Shown one piece after another: positions 1 through 6,657 of a stretch of 16,256 nucleotides of DNA. The translations under genes were made by a program, and so were the position numbers. This DNA is from JBJELF01 sp051879015 (GTDB taxonomy: Bacteria; Bacillota; Clostridia; Lachnospirales; Lachnospiraceae), in assembly GCA_051879015.1 (NCBI GenBank), contig JBJELF010000066.1:1-16256 (forward strand), written 5' to 3'. The number at the start of each line of letters is the position of its first letter. The stretch's first letter is position 1. The notes under the pieces are model-generated. The model did not search any database and had not been told where the DNA came from. It was given only the letters and a program-made list of their open reading frames with translations.

Positions 1-247
1 TTATGCTTCTCATTTTCGATATTCTGAACTCGGTCAGCAAGTTCCAATCGTTCCAAAGCAGCCAATCCTCTTTTAATCGGATATCGCTTGCATTCGATTT
101 GCCCTCTAACGAATTTAGTGTAGCATAGTTCTTATCATAAACTTTCTTTCCATTCCCATAGAACAATGTATCATAGGACTTCCATAATTGTGTCGCTATT
201 TTTTGTGCTATCCATCCCACCCCGAAAGGAGTGGGATTTTCGCACAT
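1..247 (-). pseudogene. Partial TnpB-like (IS200/IS605 family) protein fragment, running off the left edge
   Basis: The minus strand is open from an ATG at 247 through to position 1 without a stop, giving about 82 residues. The stretch from codon 12 onward (IAQKIATQLW, then YGNGKKV, then NSLEGKSN) resembles the region of TnpB-type proteins where a K/R-rich segment leads to an EGKSN motif. An intact TnpB has roughly 80-100 residues before this point; here the frame opens inside a GC-rich hairpin (214-236) with no good ribosome binding site, so the N-terminus is probably missing. The C-terminal part lies outside the window, so the RuvC nuclease residues cannot be judged. I infer a decayed mobile-element remnant. 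The family call comes from remembered motifs only, and the fragment could instead be unrelated DNA that happens to be open. Confidence 0.42.
214..240 (+). terminator. GC-rich hairpin followed by TTTT, terminator-like
   Basis: ATCCCAC (214-220) pairs with GTGGGAT (230s, 231-237). Inside it, CC-GAAA-GG can form a small tetraloop stem, and a short T run reaches position 240. In the + direction this resembles a weak Rho-independent terminator. It coincides with the point where the TnpB-like reading frame opens, so it might instead be an end structure of the old element. The T run is only four bases. Confidence 0.45.
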
Positions 248-296
248 CTATTGTAATTTTGATAAAAATACGAGATACTTTGTCACGCAGAATATA

Positions 297-325
297 TTGA
301 AAAATCTTGTAAGGTATAATAAAAT
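297..325 (+). promoter_or_regulatory. Candidate promoter of the two-component operon
   Basis: TTGAAA (297-302) is separated by 17 bp from TAAAAT (320-325); each hexamer is one base away from the sigma-A consensus. A perfect TATAAT lies at 315-320, but it has no suitably spaced -35. If this promoter is used, transcription starts near 332 and gives an untranslated leader of over 200 nt before the response regulator. Apart from this promoter and the repeats listed separately, no gene is visible in 248-546. Confidence 0.5.
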
Positions 326-416
326 GGTACTAGAGTCAAACGGTTACGTGTTTTATGCTTGCATGAAAATGTATGACTTTAGGATCCACAAAAGATGAGG
401 AAGTAACCTGGATAGG

Positions 417-470
417 ACAAATTTCTCGTGTTTTTAGGATTGTAGGAGCACGGAGTGCAGAGAAATTTGT
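417..470 (+). repeat. Perfect 11-bp inverted repeat in the leader of the response regulator
   Basis: ACAAATTTCTC (417-427) is exactly complementary to GAGAAATTTGT (460-470). The 32-nt interval contains a smaller GCAC/GTGC stem around 448-457. Further upstream, GGTTAC (342-347) can pair with GTAACC (403-408). No T run follows, so this is not a simple terminator. It could be an RNA structure in the leader or a protein-binding site. Confidence 0.5.
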
Positions 471-472
471 GG

Positions 473-519
473 TATCATGGAGTAAAATACTTTTTTATTC
501 AGATATCATGAAGTGAAAC
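473..519 (+). repeat. Direct repeat of a TATCATG(G/A)AGT motif, 31 bp apart
   Basis: A 16-nt element at 473-488 and another at 504-519 agree at 13 positions; both begin TATCATG and continue RAGTRAAA. The 31-bp period is close to three helical turns, so both copies face the same side of the DNA. They lie just upstream of the ribosome binding site of a LytTR regulator, a family that binds direct repeats. The standard LytTR site has about 9-bp repeats two turns apart, so assignment as its own operator is speculative. Confidence 0.35.
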
Positions 520-546
520 GTCATTTTTATAGGCGGGGGAATAGTG

Positions 547-1257
547 ATGATTCGAATTGCGATAGTAGAAGATGAAGCTCAGTATGTTCAGACTCTAGAA
601 AATTTTTTGGCACAATATCAGCAGGAACATGAGGAAAAATTTAATATCACGGTATTTCGTGATGGGATGGAGATTATAGACAAATATAAAGCAAATTTTG
701 ATGTGATTTTAATGGATATCAAGATGCAGCATATGGATGGTATGACAGCAGCAGAAAAAATTCGGGCAATTGACCAGGAAGTGATAATTATTTTCATTAC
801 AAATATGCTTCAGTATGCGGTGCGAGGTTATGCAGTGGATGCCATGGATTATATTGTAAAGCCAATTCATTATTTTCCGTTTTCTCAACGGTTAGAACGG
901 GCTTTAGATCGGTTAAAGAAACGAGAAAAAAAATTTGTTACCGTAGGCATTCGCGGTGGTGCCCTGAAATTAGAAATTTCTCAAATTTATTATATTGAAA
1001 GCCAGGATCATTCCCTGATTTTTCACAGTAAGCGAGGTGATTTCATTAGCAGCGGAAAATTGACGGAGATGGAGGCGCTATTAGCTCCTCATGATTTTTT
1101 CCGCAGCAATAAAGGATATCTGGTGAATTTAGAATATGTAGATGGAATCAAGGATAATTGTGTATTAATTCAAGGGGAGCAGTTGCCTATCAGCCGTTAT
1201 CGCAAAAGTGAGTTTATGACGGTGCTGACACAATATATCAGTGAGGGGATGAAGTAA
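547..1257 (+). CDS. LytTR-family response regulator (AgrA/VirR-like)
   Basis: This protein of 236 residues has an N-terminal receiver domain (about 1-120) and a C-terminal LytTR DNA-binding domain (about 130-230). In the receiver, the acidic pocket is E8-D9-E10, the predicted phosphoacceptor is D57 (in LMDIKM), the switch Thr is T85, and the conserved Lys is K105 in the VKP motif. The LytTR half shows the typical YIESQDHSLIFH and FFRSNKGYLVNL signatures. I chose the ATG at 547, not the overlapping GTG at 544, because the ribosome binding site GGGGGA (535-540) is then six bases away. It is cotranscribed with the sensor kinase that follows. The family acts as a transcription activator after phosphorylation by a GHKL kinase, often in peptide signalling. 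The target genes are not visible here. Confidence 0.93.
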   Translation: MIRIAIVEDEAQYVQTLENFLAQYQQEHEEKFNITVFRDGMEIIDKYKANFDVILMDIKMQHMDGMTAAEKIRAIDQEVIIIFITNMLQYAVRGYAVDAMDYIVKPIHYFPFSQRLERALDRLKKREKKFVTVGIRGGALKLEISQIYYIESQDHSLIFHSKRGDFISSGKLTEMEALLAPHDFFRSNKGYLVNLEYVDGIKDNCVLIQGEQLPISRYRKSEFMTVLTQYISEGMK

Positions 1258-1281
1258 AAAATAAGAAGAGGGAAAAAAGAG

Positions 1282-1317
1282 ATGGGAACATTAGGTGATA
1301 TAATTTATGAAAGTTGA
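1282..1317 (+). CDS. Possible 11-residue leader peptide ORF overlapping the kinase start
   Basis: An ATG at 1282 follows a purine-rich stretch (AAGAAGAGGG, 1263-1272) and encodes MGTLGDIIYES before a TGA at 1315-1317. It overlaps the start of the kinase gene, which is in another frame. It has no Cys or Ser-rich core like the AgrD peptides, so it is not an obvious signal precursor. It might only couple translation, or it may be chance. Confidence 0.15.
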   Translation: MGTLGDIIYES

Positions 1318-2644
1318 GCTGACCGATATTCCAAGATACTATACAGCAGTGGCGGAATGGCTTGGATGTATCATCACCATTGGGATGATGCCAAAACGAT
1401 TTTCTGTCAAGAAATTTATTTTAATAAGTATTATATTTTTGGTATTACAAATTATTTTACTGGAGAGTACTAAAAATGTACCTCTGTGGTTATGGCTTCC
1501 TTGTATGTTGTTGGCAGTGGCGATGATGTATAGTTTTATATACATATCTAGTGATGCAAATTTACGGCAGGTTGGATATTGCTGTATGCATGGTTTCATC
1601 TGGGCAGAGTTTACAGCTTCTTTTGAGTGGCAGTTATATTATTATTTTATTTTAGACCGTGGATACGATTGTTTTTGGTTGGGGATTTTCTTTTTGGTTG
1701 TGATGGATGGGATATTAGCTATCATTACAGGAATGATCAATAAAAAAATATTTCACGGAGAGGTGATGAAACTTTCTAAATATGAGCTATTTTCAGCGGT
1801 GATGATTACGGTGCTTGTATTTGCCTTTAGCAATATCAGTTTTTTGTATCCTGACACTCCTTTCAGCGCTCAAATTGAGCATGATATTTTTTGGACGAGA
1901 ACTCTGGTGGACCTATGCGGTTTAGTTATTATGTATATGTATCATATGTCACGTCTGGAGATGAGGATGGAGCATGAAGTCAATGCCATTCGTAATGCAT
2001 TGGATATGCAGTATCATCAATACAAACAGTATAAGGAAAGCATTGAGGTAATCAATTATAAATATCATGATTTAAAGCATCAGATTCAGGGGCTGCGTAC
2101 TCAGATGAGTCAGGAAGAACGCGATAAATGGCTGGATGAGATGGAGCATGATTTGCTCATTTATGAGAGTAATGTGCAGACTGGAAATGCGGTGTTAGAT
2201 ACCCTGTTGACGGGAAAAAATATGTACTGTCAGCAGCATAATATTGAATTAACTAGTGTGGTGGATGGAACTTTGCTGAAATTTATGAATTCCAGGGATT
2301 TATGCTCGATTTTTGGAAATGCATTGGATAATGCTATTGAGAGTGTCAGCAAGTTAAATAATTCGGAAGAACGACTAATTCATTTGACAGTCTCTTCAAA
2401 AAAGGGATTTGTGTTAATTTTGTTTGAAAATTATTGTAAAGTGCCCCCGAGTTTTGTCAAAGGTATGCCAAAAACGACGAAGAAAGACAGTAAGAATCAT
2501 GGTTTTGGTCTTAAGAGCATCCAATATACAGTCAAGAAATATAACGGCATGGTTAAAGTAGATTATAAAAAAAATTGGTTTGAATTAAAAATTTTGATAC
2601 CGATGGAACAGGAAACTCAGTCACGGGATTTCGTTATAGAGTGA
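1307..2644 (+). CDS. Membrane sensor histidine kinase, GHKL/AgrC type
   Basis: This is a protein of 445 residues. About six hydrophobic segments fill residues 10-212, forming an AgrC/ComD-like membrane sensor. A helical linker follows, then the phosphoacceptor motif YHDLKHQI with the likely phosphorylated His at 254. The ATP-binding GHKL domain follows, with the N box FGNALDNAIES (Asn338, Asn342) and the G box HGFGLKSI (398-405). No separate periplasmic sensor domain is apparent. The start at 1307 is supported by AGGTGA (1293-1298), eight bases upstream. The gene lies 49 bases after its cognate regulator and ends directly before a strong terminator. In related systems the membrane part detects a secreted cyclic or linear peptide; no precursor or processing protease gene is present in this window, so the stimulus is unknown. 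Confidence 0.92.
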   Translation: MKVELTDIPRYYTAVAEWLGCIITIGMMPKRFSVKKFILISIIFLVLQIILLESTKNVPLWLWLPCMLLAVAMMYSFIYISSDANLRQVGYCCMHGFIWAEFTASFEWQLYYYFILDRGYDCFWLGIFFLVVMDGILAIITGMINKKIFHGEVMKLSKYELFSAVMITVLVFAFSNISFLYPDTPFSAQIEHDIFWTRTLVDLCGLVIMYMYHMSRLEMRMEHEVNAIRNALDMQYHQYKQYKESIEVINYKYHDLKHQIQGLRTQMSQEERDKWLDEMEHDLLIYESNVQTGNAVLDTLLTGKNMYCQQHNIELTSVVDGTLLKFMNSRDLCSIFGNALDNAIESVSKLNNSEERLIHLTVSSKKGFVLILFENYCKVPPSFVKGMPKTTKKDSKNHGFGLKSIQYTVKKYNGMVKVDYKKNWFELKILIPMEQETQSRDFVIE

Positions 2645-2652
2645 ACCTTTTA

Positions 2653-2690
2653 TTTTCCCAGAAGCATTTGCTTCTGGGAAAATTTTATTT
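2653..2690 (+). terminator. Strong Rho-independent terminator after the kinase gene
   Basis: A perfect 14-bp stem joins TTTTCCCAGAAGCA (2653-2666) to its complement at 2669-2682. The two central bases are TT and a T-rich run (2683-2690) follows. The A run on the left arm makes it bidirectional on paper. It separates the two-component operon from the fatty acid operon. Confidence 0.9.
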
Positions 2691-2717
2691 ATGAAGCTGA
2701 TAAATTTCAAAAATCAG

Positions 2718-2745
2718 TTGACAACTCGTTTTGATATGTTATAAT
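2718..2745 (+). promoter_or_regulatory. Promoter of the fatty acid synthesis operon
   Basis: TTGACA (2718-2723) and TATAAT (2740-2745) match the sigma-A consensus perfectly with a 16-bp spacer. TG at 2737-2738 adds an extended -10 element. Transcription should start near 2751-2753, giving a leader of about 65 nt before acpP. Such a near-ideal promoter is expected to be controlled by a repressor, and an inverted repeat overlaps its predicted start site. Confidence 0.88.
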
Positions 2746-2752
2746 ACATTCA

Positions 2753-2789
2753 ATATATTTATCTAAATATATTTAACTAAATTAATTTA
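2753..2789 (+). promoter_or_regulatory. AT-rich palindromic operator array over the acpP start site
   Basis: ATATATTTA (2753-2761) and TAAATATAT (2764-2772) form a perfect 9-2-9 inverted repeat. Its core ATTTATCTAAAT (2757-2768) recurs with one change as ATTTAACTAAAT (2771-2782), 14 bp later. A third palindrome, TAAATTAATTTA, covers 2778-2789. The array begins at the predicted +1. FabT, a MarR-type regulator in streptococci, binds AT-rich palindromes at fatty acid promoters. The MarR gene at 12250 is therefore the natural candidate to bind here, which is inference. Confidence 0.6.
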
Positions 2790-2816
2790 ATATAAAAAAT
2801 TATGGAGGACAGAAAA

Positions 2817-3050
2817 ATGAGTTTTGATAAGGTAAAAGAGGTTATTGTAGACACAATTAATTGCGAGGAAGAGGATGTTGTTTTAACAACAAGTTTGAAA
2901 GAGGATTTAAATCTTGACTCTTTGGACGCAGTAGAGTTGAGCATGGCTTTAGAAGAAGCATTTGAGTTGAGCATTTCTGAAGATGATTTGGCTAGTTTTG
3001 TGACGGTAAAGGATATTGTTAATTATGTGGACAGCCATACAAATAATTAA
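2817..3050 (+). CDS. acpP: Acyl carrier protein
   Basis: The protein has 77 residues, the usual size for AcpP, and is strongly acidic. The DSLD motif places the 4'-phosphopantetheine attachment at Ser35. AcpP carries all intermediates of type II fatty acid synthesis as thioesters in the cytoplasm. An in-frame ATG also lies at 2802, but GGAGGAC (2804-2810) is the ribosome binding site for the ATG at 2817, seven bases on, so the shorter start is preferred. It is the first gene of the operon, 21 bases before accB. In many bacteria acpP lies beside fabD/fabG or fabF; a leading position suggests high expression from the promoter just upstream. Confidence 0.95.
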   Translation: MSFDKVKEVIVDTINCEEEDVVLTTSLKEDLNLDSLDAVELSMALEEAFELSISEDDLASFVTVKDIVNYVDSHTNN

Positions 3051-3071
3051 TGGCGAAAGGATGGCAAATAG

Positions 3072-3506
3072 ATGAATTTGCAGGATGTGTACCAGCTGTG
3101 GGACCGTTTTGAAAAATCAACAGTTGGAGAGCTGGAAGTAGAGTTAGACGGAGCACGACTGGTTATGAAGAAGATGGCTGCTGCGAACGTGAGTGAAGTC
3201 AATGTTGAGAGAAGAGAGGCATTACCAGAGTTACCTCAGATGCCTTCATCCTTCTCAAAGCCAGATGAGATATTGATACAGGCACCTCTCGTTGGTACCT
3301 TTTATCGTGCGCCATCTCCACAGGATGCCCCTTTTGTCAGTGTGGGGCAGAATGTCCATAAAGATGATGTGGTTGGTTTGATTGAGGCAATGAAGCTGAT
3401 GAATGAAATCATATCTCCCTGTGATGGTGTCGTGGAGGCCATCGAAGTGGAAGACGGCAGCGTGGTAGAATTCGATCAGATTTTGATACGAATTAAGAAA
3501 AATTAA
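3072..3506 (+). CDS. accB: Biotin carboxyl carrier protein of acetyl-CoA carboxylase
   Basis: The protein has 144 residues. A short N-terminal region is followed by a linker rich in Pro and Ser (about 48-65) and the biotinyl domain (about 66-144). The conserved EAMKLMNE motif gives Lys108 as the residue biotinylated by BirA. The domain also keeps APLVGTFYRAPSP near its start, typical of AccB. It carries carboxyl groups from the biotin carboxylase AccC to the AccAD carboxyltransferase. The start at 3072 has AAAGGA ten bases upstream. An 84-nt spacer with degenerate repeats separates it from accC; in streptococcal fatty acid clusters fabZ lies at this point, but here fabZ is near the end of the operon. 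Confidence 0.95.
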   Translation: MNLQDVYQLWDRFEKSTVGELEVELDGARLVMKKMAAANVSEVNVERREALPELPQMPSSFSKPDEILIQAPLVGTFYRAPSPQDAPFVSVGQNVHKDDVVGLIEAMKLMNEIISPCDGVVEAIEVEDGSVVEFDQILIRIKKN

Positions 3507-3518
3507 GAAAAGTGCTAA

Positions 3519-3608
3519 GTTTAAACGGAATCTAAAGAATAGGAAAAGCGATTAAGTTTAGACAAATCTTAGAGGATGGAGAGAACAAATATGTTTAGAC
3601 GAATCTTA
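3519..3608 (+). repeat. Degenerate tandem repeat of 37-bp period spanning the accB-accC gap and accC start
   Basis: A core GTTTARAC(R)AATCTTA begins at 3519, 3556 and 3593, exactly 37 bases apart each time. The copies at 3556-3571 and 3593-3608 match at 15 of 16 bases; the copy at 3519 is looser, with one extra base. The last copy encodes the first residues of AccC. The pattern looks like an old duplication of the accC initiation region. In the upstream copies the start ATG is replaced by AAG, so they cannot start translation. Confidence 0.55.
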
Positions 3609-4946
3609 ATTGCAAATCGAGGTGAGATTGCCCTGCGTATTTTGCGTTGCTGCAGGGAGATGGATATTGAGACCGTAGTGGTTTACTCGAAAGCAGATGA
3701 GCAGTCGCTGCCTGTGATGATGGCAACTCAAGCAGTTTGTATCGGTCCAGCCAAGGCGGAGCTGAGTTATTTGAATCAGGACGCAATTATTGAGACTGCA
3801 TTGAAAACAAACTGTGATGCCATTCATCCAGGCTATGGTTTTTTGTCGGAAAATATTGCCTTCGCAAAAAAATGTGAGGAAAATCATATTGTATTTATTG
3901 GTCCATCCTCAGAGGCGATTGCCCAGATGGGCGACAAGCAGAGTGCCAAGCGTTTAATGAAGGAATGTGGCGTGCCAGTGGTGCCAGGCTCAGAAGATTT
4001 GCTCCACTCCTTAAAGGAGGCGGAGGAAGTGGCAGAGAAAATTGGTTATCCAGTGCTTTTAAAGGCGTCTGCAGGCGGAGGCGGTAAGGGAATGCGCCGC
4101 GTTTATCATAAGGATGAGATGGCAAAGGCTTGGGAAACTGCCCGTGCAGAGGCAAAGGCATCTTTTAATAATGATGATATGTATTTGGAAAAGCTGATTC
4201 TTCATCCACATCATATTGAAATTCAGATTCTGGCAGATCGTTTTGGTAATGTGGTTTCTCTTGGTGAGCGTGACTGTTCTATTCAAAATCACAATCAAAA
4301 ATTGTTGGAGGAATCACCATCTTGGGTGTTGAGTCCACAGTTGCGGGCAGAAATGTCTGCAGTGGCAGTGAAGGCCGCTAAAGCAGCAAATTATTATAGT
4401 GCAGGAACGGTAGAGTTTGTACTCGACAGTGAAAATCATTATTATTTTATTGAAATGAATACAAGAATTCAGGTGGAGCATCCTGTGACTGAGATGACGA
4501 CAGGTGTGGATTTGATGAAAGAACAGATACGAATTGCAGCAGGCATGAGATTGAATTTGCGTCAGGAAGATGTGAATCCAGTGGGTCATGCTATTGAGTG
4601 TCGAATCAATGCGACGAGACCAGGAAAAGTAGATTTTGTACATTTTCCGTCTGGCTGTGGTGTAAGAGTGGACAGTCACTTGTACACTGGATATGAGGTT
4701 AGTTCTTACTATGACTCGATGATTGCAAAAATTATTGTGACAGGAAGGACAAGACTTGAGGCTATTCGTCGTATGAGACGAGCGCTGGAAGAGTTAATTA
4801 TTGATGGTGTGACGACGAATGCAGAGATGATGTATCTGTTGACTTATCATCCAGTCTTTATTCGAGGAAATTATGATACCGCATTTTGGGAAGAAAATAG
4901 TGGAACTATTTTGCGCTGGCAGCAGGAGGGCAGTAAAAAAGTATGA
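3591..4946 (+). CDS. accC: Acetyl-CoA carboxylase, biotin carboxylase subunit
   Basis: This subunit of 451 residues matches the standard AccC length. It uses ATP and bicarbonate to carboxylate biotin on AccB. The N-terminal biotin carboxylase domain begins FRRILIANRGEIALR. The ATP-grasp region has the glycine-rich loop AGGGGKGMR at 161-169, HHIEIQI near 207-213 and ERDCSIQ near 226-232. The catalytic cluster reads FIEMNTRIQVEHPVTE, giving Glu288, Asn290, Arg292 and Glu296 as in the E. coli enzyme. The C-terminal domain covers roughly 330-445. The start at 3591 is preferred over the ATG at 3576 because GGAGAG (3578-3583) is seven bases upstream, whereas GAGG directly abuts 3576. Its stop overlaps the accD start (ATGA), implying translational coupling. 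Confidence 0.97.
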   Translation: MFRRILIANRGEIALRILRCCREMDIETVVVYSKADEQSLPVMMATQAVCIGPAKAELSYLNQDAIIETALKTNCDAIHPGYGFLSENIAFAKKCEENHIVFIGPSSEAIAQMGDKQSAKRLMKECGVPVVPGSEDLLHSLKEAEEVAEKIGYPVLLKASAGGGGKGMRRVYHKDEMAKAWETARAEAKASFNNDDMYLEKLILHPHHIEIQILADRFGNVVSLGERDCSIQNHNQKLLEESPSWVLSPQLRAEMSAVAVKAAKAANYYSAGTVEFVLDSENHYYFIEMNTRIQVEHPVTEMTTGVDLMKEQIRIAAGMRLNLRQEDVNPVGHAIECRINATRPGKVDFVHFPSGCGVRVDSHLYTGYEVSSYYDSMIAKIIVTGRTRLEAIRRMRRALEELIIDGVTTNAEMMYLLTYHPVFIRGNYDTAFWEENSGTILRWQQEGSKKV

Positions 4947-5800
4947 ATATCAGCGAGTTATTCCTTCAAAAAAGAGCAAACTTAAATTCTTTGAAGGAAT
5001 TGAGAAGACAGAGCGTTTCGGAGGATGGTGTGGAATGTCCCCATTGTCACAAGAAACATGGGTTAGCAGAGCTGAAAGCCCATGCTTTTATTTGTCCAGA
5101 TTGTCAGGCTTATCTTTCTATGGAACCGATGGAACGTATTGCGCTTATTGCCGATGAGGATAGTTTTCAGCCTATGTTTTGCGGTATGCAGACAAAAAAT
5201 CCTCTGGATTTTCCTGGTTATCAGAGTAAATTAGAGGATATTCGTGAGAAGACTGGGCAAGAAGATGCCATTGTGACAGGTATCATTCAAATTGGAGGCA
5301 TTAAGACGGCCATCGGTGTTTTGGACAGCCGTTTTTTGATGGGCAGTATGGGTACGGTAGTGGGTGAGCAGGTAGCACTGTTAGCAGAGTATGCCGCCAG
5401 AAAGAAATATCCCCTTCTTTTGTTTAGTGCCAGTGGTGGTGCGAGAATGCAAGAAGGTCTGTTTTCTTTGATGCAGATGGCAAAAACAGCAGGAGCGGTA
5501 GCACAGTTTAAGGAAGCAGGTGGTTTGTATATCTCTTGTTTGACAAATCCAACGACTGGTGGTGTCAGTGCTAGTTTTGCTAGTTTAGGCGATATCATAA
5601 TCGCAGAACCAAATGCACTGATTTGTTTTGCAGGACCGAGGGTGGTAGAGCAGACCATTGGTCAGAAATTGCCGGAAGGATTTCAGAGAGCGGAATTTTT
5701 AATGGAACATGGTATGTTGGATATGATAGTGGAGCGAGCAGATCTGAGAGAGACCCTGCGCCGCATTTTACTGATACATCAGAAAGCGAAGAGAAGGTGA
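4943..5800 (+). CDS. accD: Acetyl-CoA carboxylase, carboxyltransferase beta subunit
   Basis: The protein has 285 residues, typical for AccD. An N-terminal C4 zinc ribbon is formed by Cys32, Cys35, Cys51 and Cys54 (CPHC and CPDC). The carboxyltransferase fold follows, with FSASGGARMQEG near 161-172 and NPTTGGVSASFA near 198-209, which form the acyl-CoA pocket. With AccA it transfers the carboxyl group from biotin to acetyl-CoA, making malonyl-CoA. The start overlaps the accC stop by four bases, with AGGAGGG (4924-4930) inside the end of accC. It ends five bases before the accA start, as expected for subunits made in equal amounts. Confidence 0.96.
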   Translation: MNISELFLQKRANLNSLKELRRQSVSEDGVECPHCHKKHGLAELKAHAFICPDCQAYLSMEPMERIALIADEDSFQPMFCGMQTKNPLDFPGYQSKLEDIREKTGQEDAIVTGIIQIGGIKTAIGVLDSRFLMGSMGTVVGEQVALLAEYAARKKYPLLLFSASGGARMQEGLFSLMQMAKTAGAVAQFKEAGGLYISCLTNPTTGGVSASFASLGDIIIAEPNALICFAGPRVVEQTIGQKLPEGFQRAEFLMEHGMLDMIVERADLRETLRRILLIHQKAKRR

Positions 5801-5805
5801 TCCAG

Positions 5806-6612
5806 ATGAATAGCGAAAAAAAATTAACTCCCTATGAGCGAGTGCAGATTGCAAGAAAAAACAATCGTCCCTACATTAATGATTATATTAACCGATTGTT
5901 TGATGATTTTGTGGAGTTGAAAGGGGACCGATTAGGCGCCGAGGACAGCAGTATTCTTGGCGGTATTGCACTCTTTCATGGTATGCCAGTGACCGTTATT
6001 GGACATCGCAAGGGAAGAACTACGCAGGAGAATATACAGTATCATTTTGGAATGGCATCGCCGGAAGGATATCGTAAAGCATTGCGTCTGATGAAACAGG
6101 CAGAAAAGTTTAATCGACCAATTATTACCTTTATTGACACTCCTGGTGCTTATCCTGGTATGGAGGCAGAGAGTCATGGACAGAGTGTAGCGATTGCGGA
6201 ATGTATTGCAGGCATGATGGGGCTTAAGGTGCCGATTATTTCCATTGTCACAGGGGAAGGAAGTAGCGGCGGGGCCTTGGCTATCGGCGTGGCAGACCGA
6301 GTTTGGATGTTGGAAAATGCCATCTATGCTATTTTGTCACCGGAAGGCTTTGCAACTATTATGTGGAAAGATGCCAAGAGAGCAGCGGAAGCCTGCGAGG
6401 TAATGAAACTGACTGCAGAGGAATTGTTGGAGATGGGATTGATTGATGCGGTGATACCAGAAGACAGAAAATGTTTTTCAACCATTGACCGTATGATTTT
6501 AGCAGAGTTGACAAATTTGGAAAAGATGAGTCATGTAACCTTGGTGAGCAATCGTTATAAACGATATCGAACCATTGATGGTACCTTACCGGAGACAGGA
6601 AAGCACAAATAA
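5806..6612 (+). CDS. accA: Acetyl-CoA carboxylase, carboxyltransferase alpha subunit
   Basis: This subunit has 268 residues. It begins with LTPYERVQIARKNNRP, then YINRLFDDFVELKGDR, then the core motifs TFIDTPGAYPGMEAE and GEGSSGGALAIG (about 144-158 and 178-189), which are diagnostic for AccA. The protein is shorter than the E. coli form of 319 residues because the N-terminal extension is reduced, as is common in Firmicutes. The frame is open far upstream, but the ATG at 5806 is correct: GAGAAGG (5791-5797) lies eight bases before it and the conserved sequence starts there. It pairs with AccD in the carboxyltransferase heterotetramer. Confidence 0.96.
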   Translation: MNSEKKLTPYERVQIARKNNRPYINDYINRLFDDFVELKGDRLGAEDSSILGGIALFHGMPVTVIGHRKGRTTQENIQYHFGMASPEGYRKALRLMKQAEKFNRPIITFIDTPGAYPGMEAESHGQSVAIAECIAGMMGLKVPIISIVTGEGSSGGALAIGVADRVWMLENAIYAILSPEGFATIMWKDAKRAAEACEVMKLTAEELLEMGLIDAVIPEDRKCFSTIDRMILAELTNLEKMSHVTLVSNRYKRYRTIDGTLPETGKHK

Positions 6613-6657
6613 ATTATGATTATTTGGGCTGCTGAAAAGGCAGCACGGAGGATTACT

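Noticed and set aside
315..320. Perfect TATAAT as the -10 of the two-component promoter
   Set aside because: No -35-like hexamer lies 16-18 bp upstream and there is no extended TG; TTGAAA-17-TAAAAT just beside it is a better pair.
248..546. Known riboswitch or T-box in the leader
   Set aside because: No conserved core I know (T-box TGGNACCGCG, c-di-GMP GEMM, glycine, SAM) can be recognised, and no terminator stem precedes the gene.
1282..1317. AgrD-like signal peptide
   Set aside because: The 11-residue product lacks the cysteine, amphipathic leader and acidic tail of AgrD peptides; kept only as a low-confidence small ORF.
2753..2789. FapR operator
   Set aside because: The window has no FapR gene, and the site does not read like the Bacillus FapR palindrome; a MarR/FabT-type site fits better.
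2802..2816. Upstream in-frame ATG for acpP, adding MEDRK
   Set aside because: The sequence around it is the ribosome binding site GGAGGA for the ATG at 2817, and the family N-terminus starts at MSFDKVKE.
3576..3590. Upstream in-frame ATG for accC, adding MERTN
   Set aside because: GAGG abuts this ATG with no spacing, while GGAGAG is well placed for 3591, where AccC homology begins.
3519..3608. CRISPR-like array because of the regular 37-bp spacing
   Set aside because: Only three short degenerate cores are present, the last is coding sequence, and there are no cas genes or spacer-like unique segments of constant size between perfect repeats.
5623..5805. Long upstream in-frame extension of accA inside accD
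   Set aside because: It overlaps the accD coding sequence; the conserved AccA start and ribosome binding site are at 5806.
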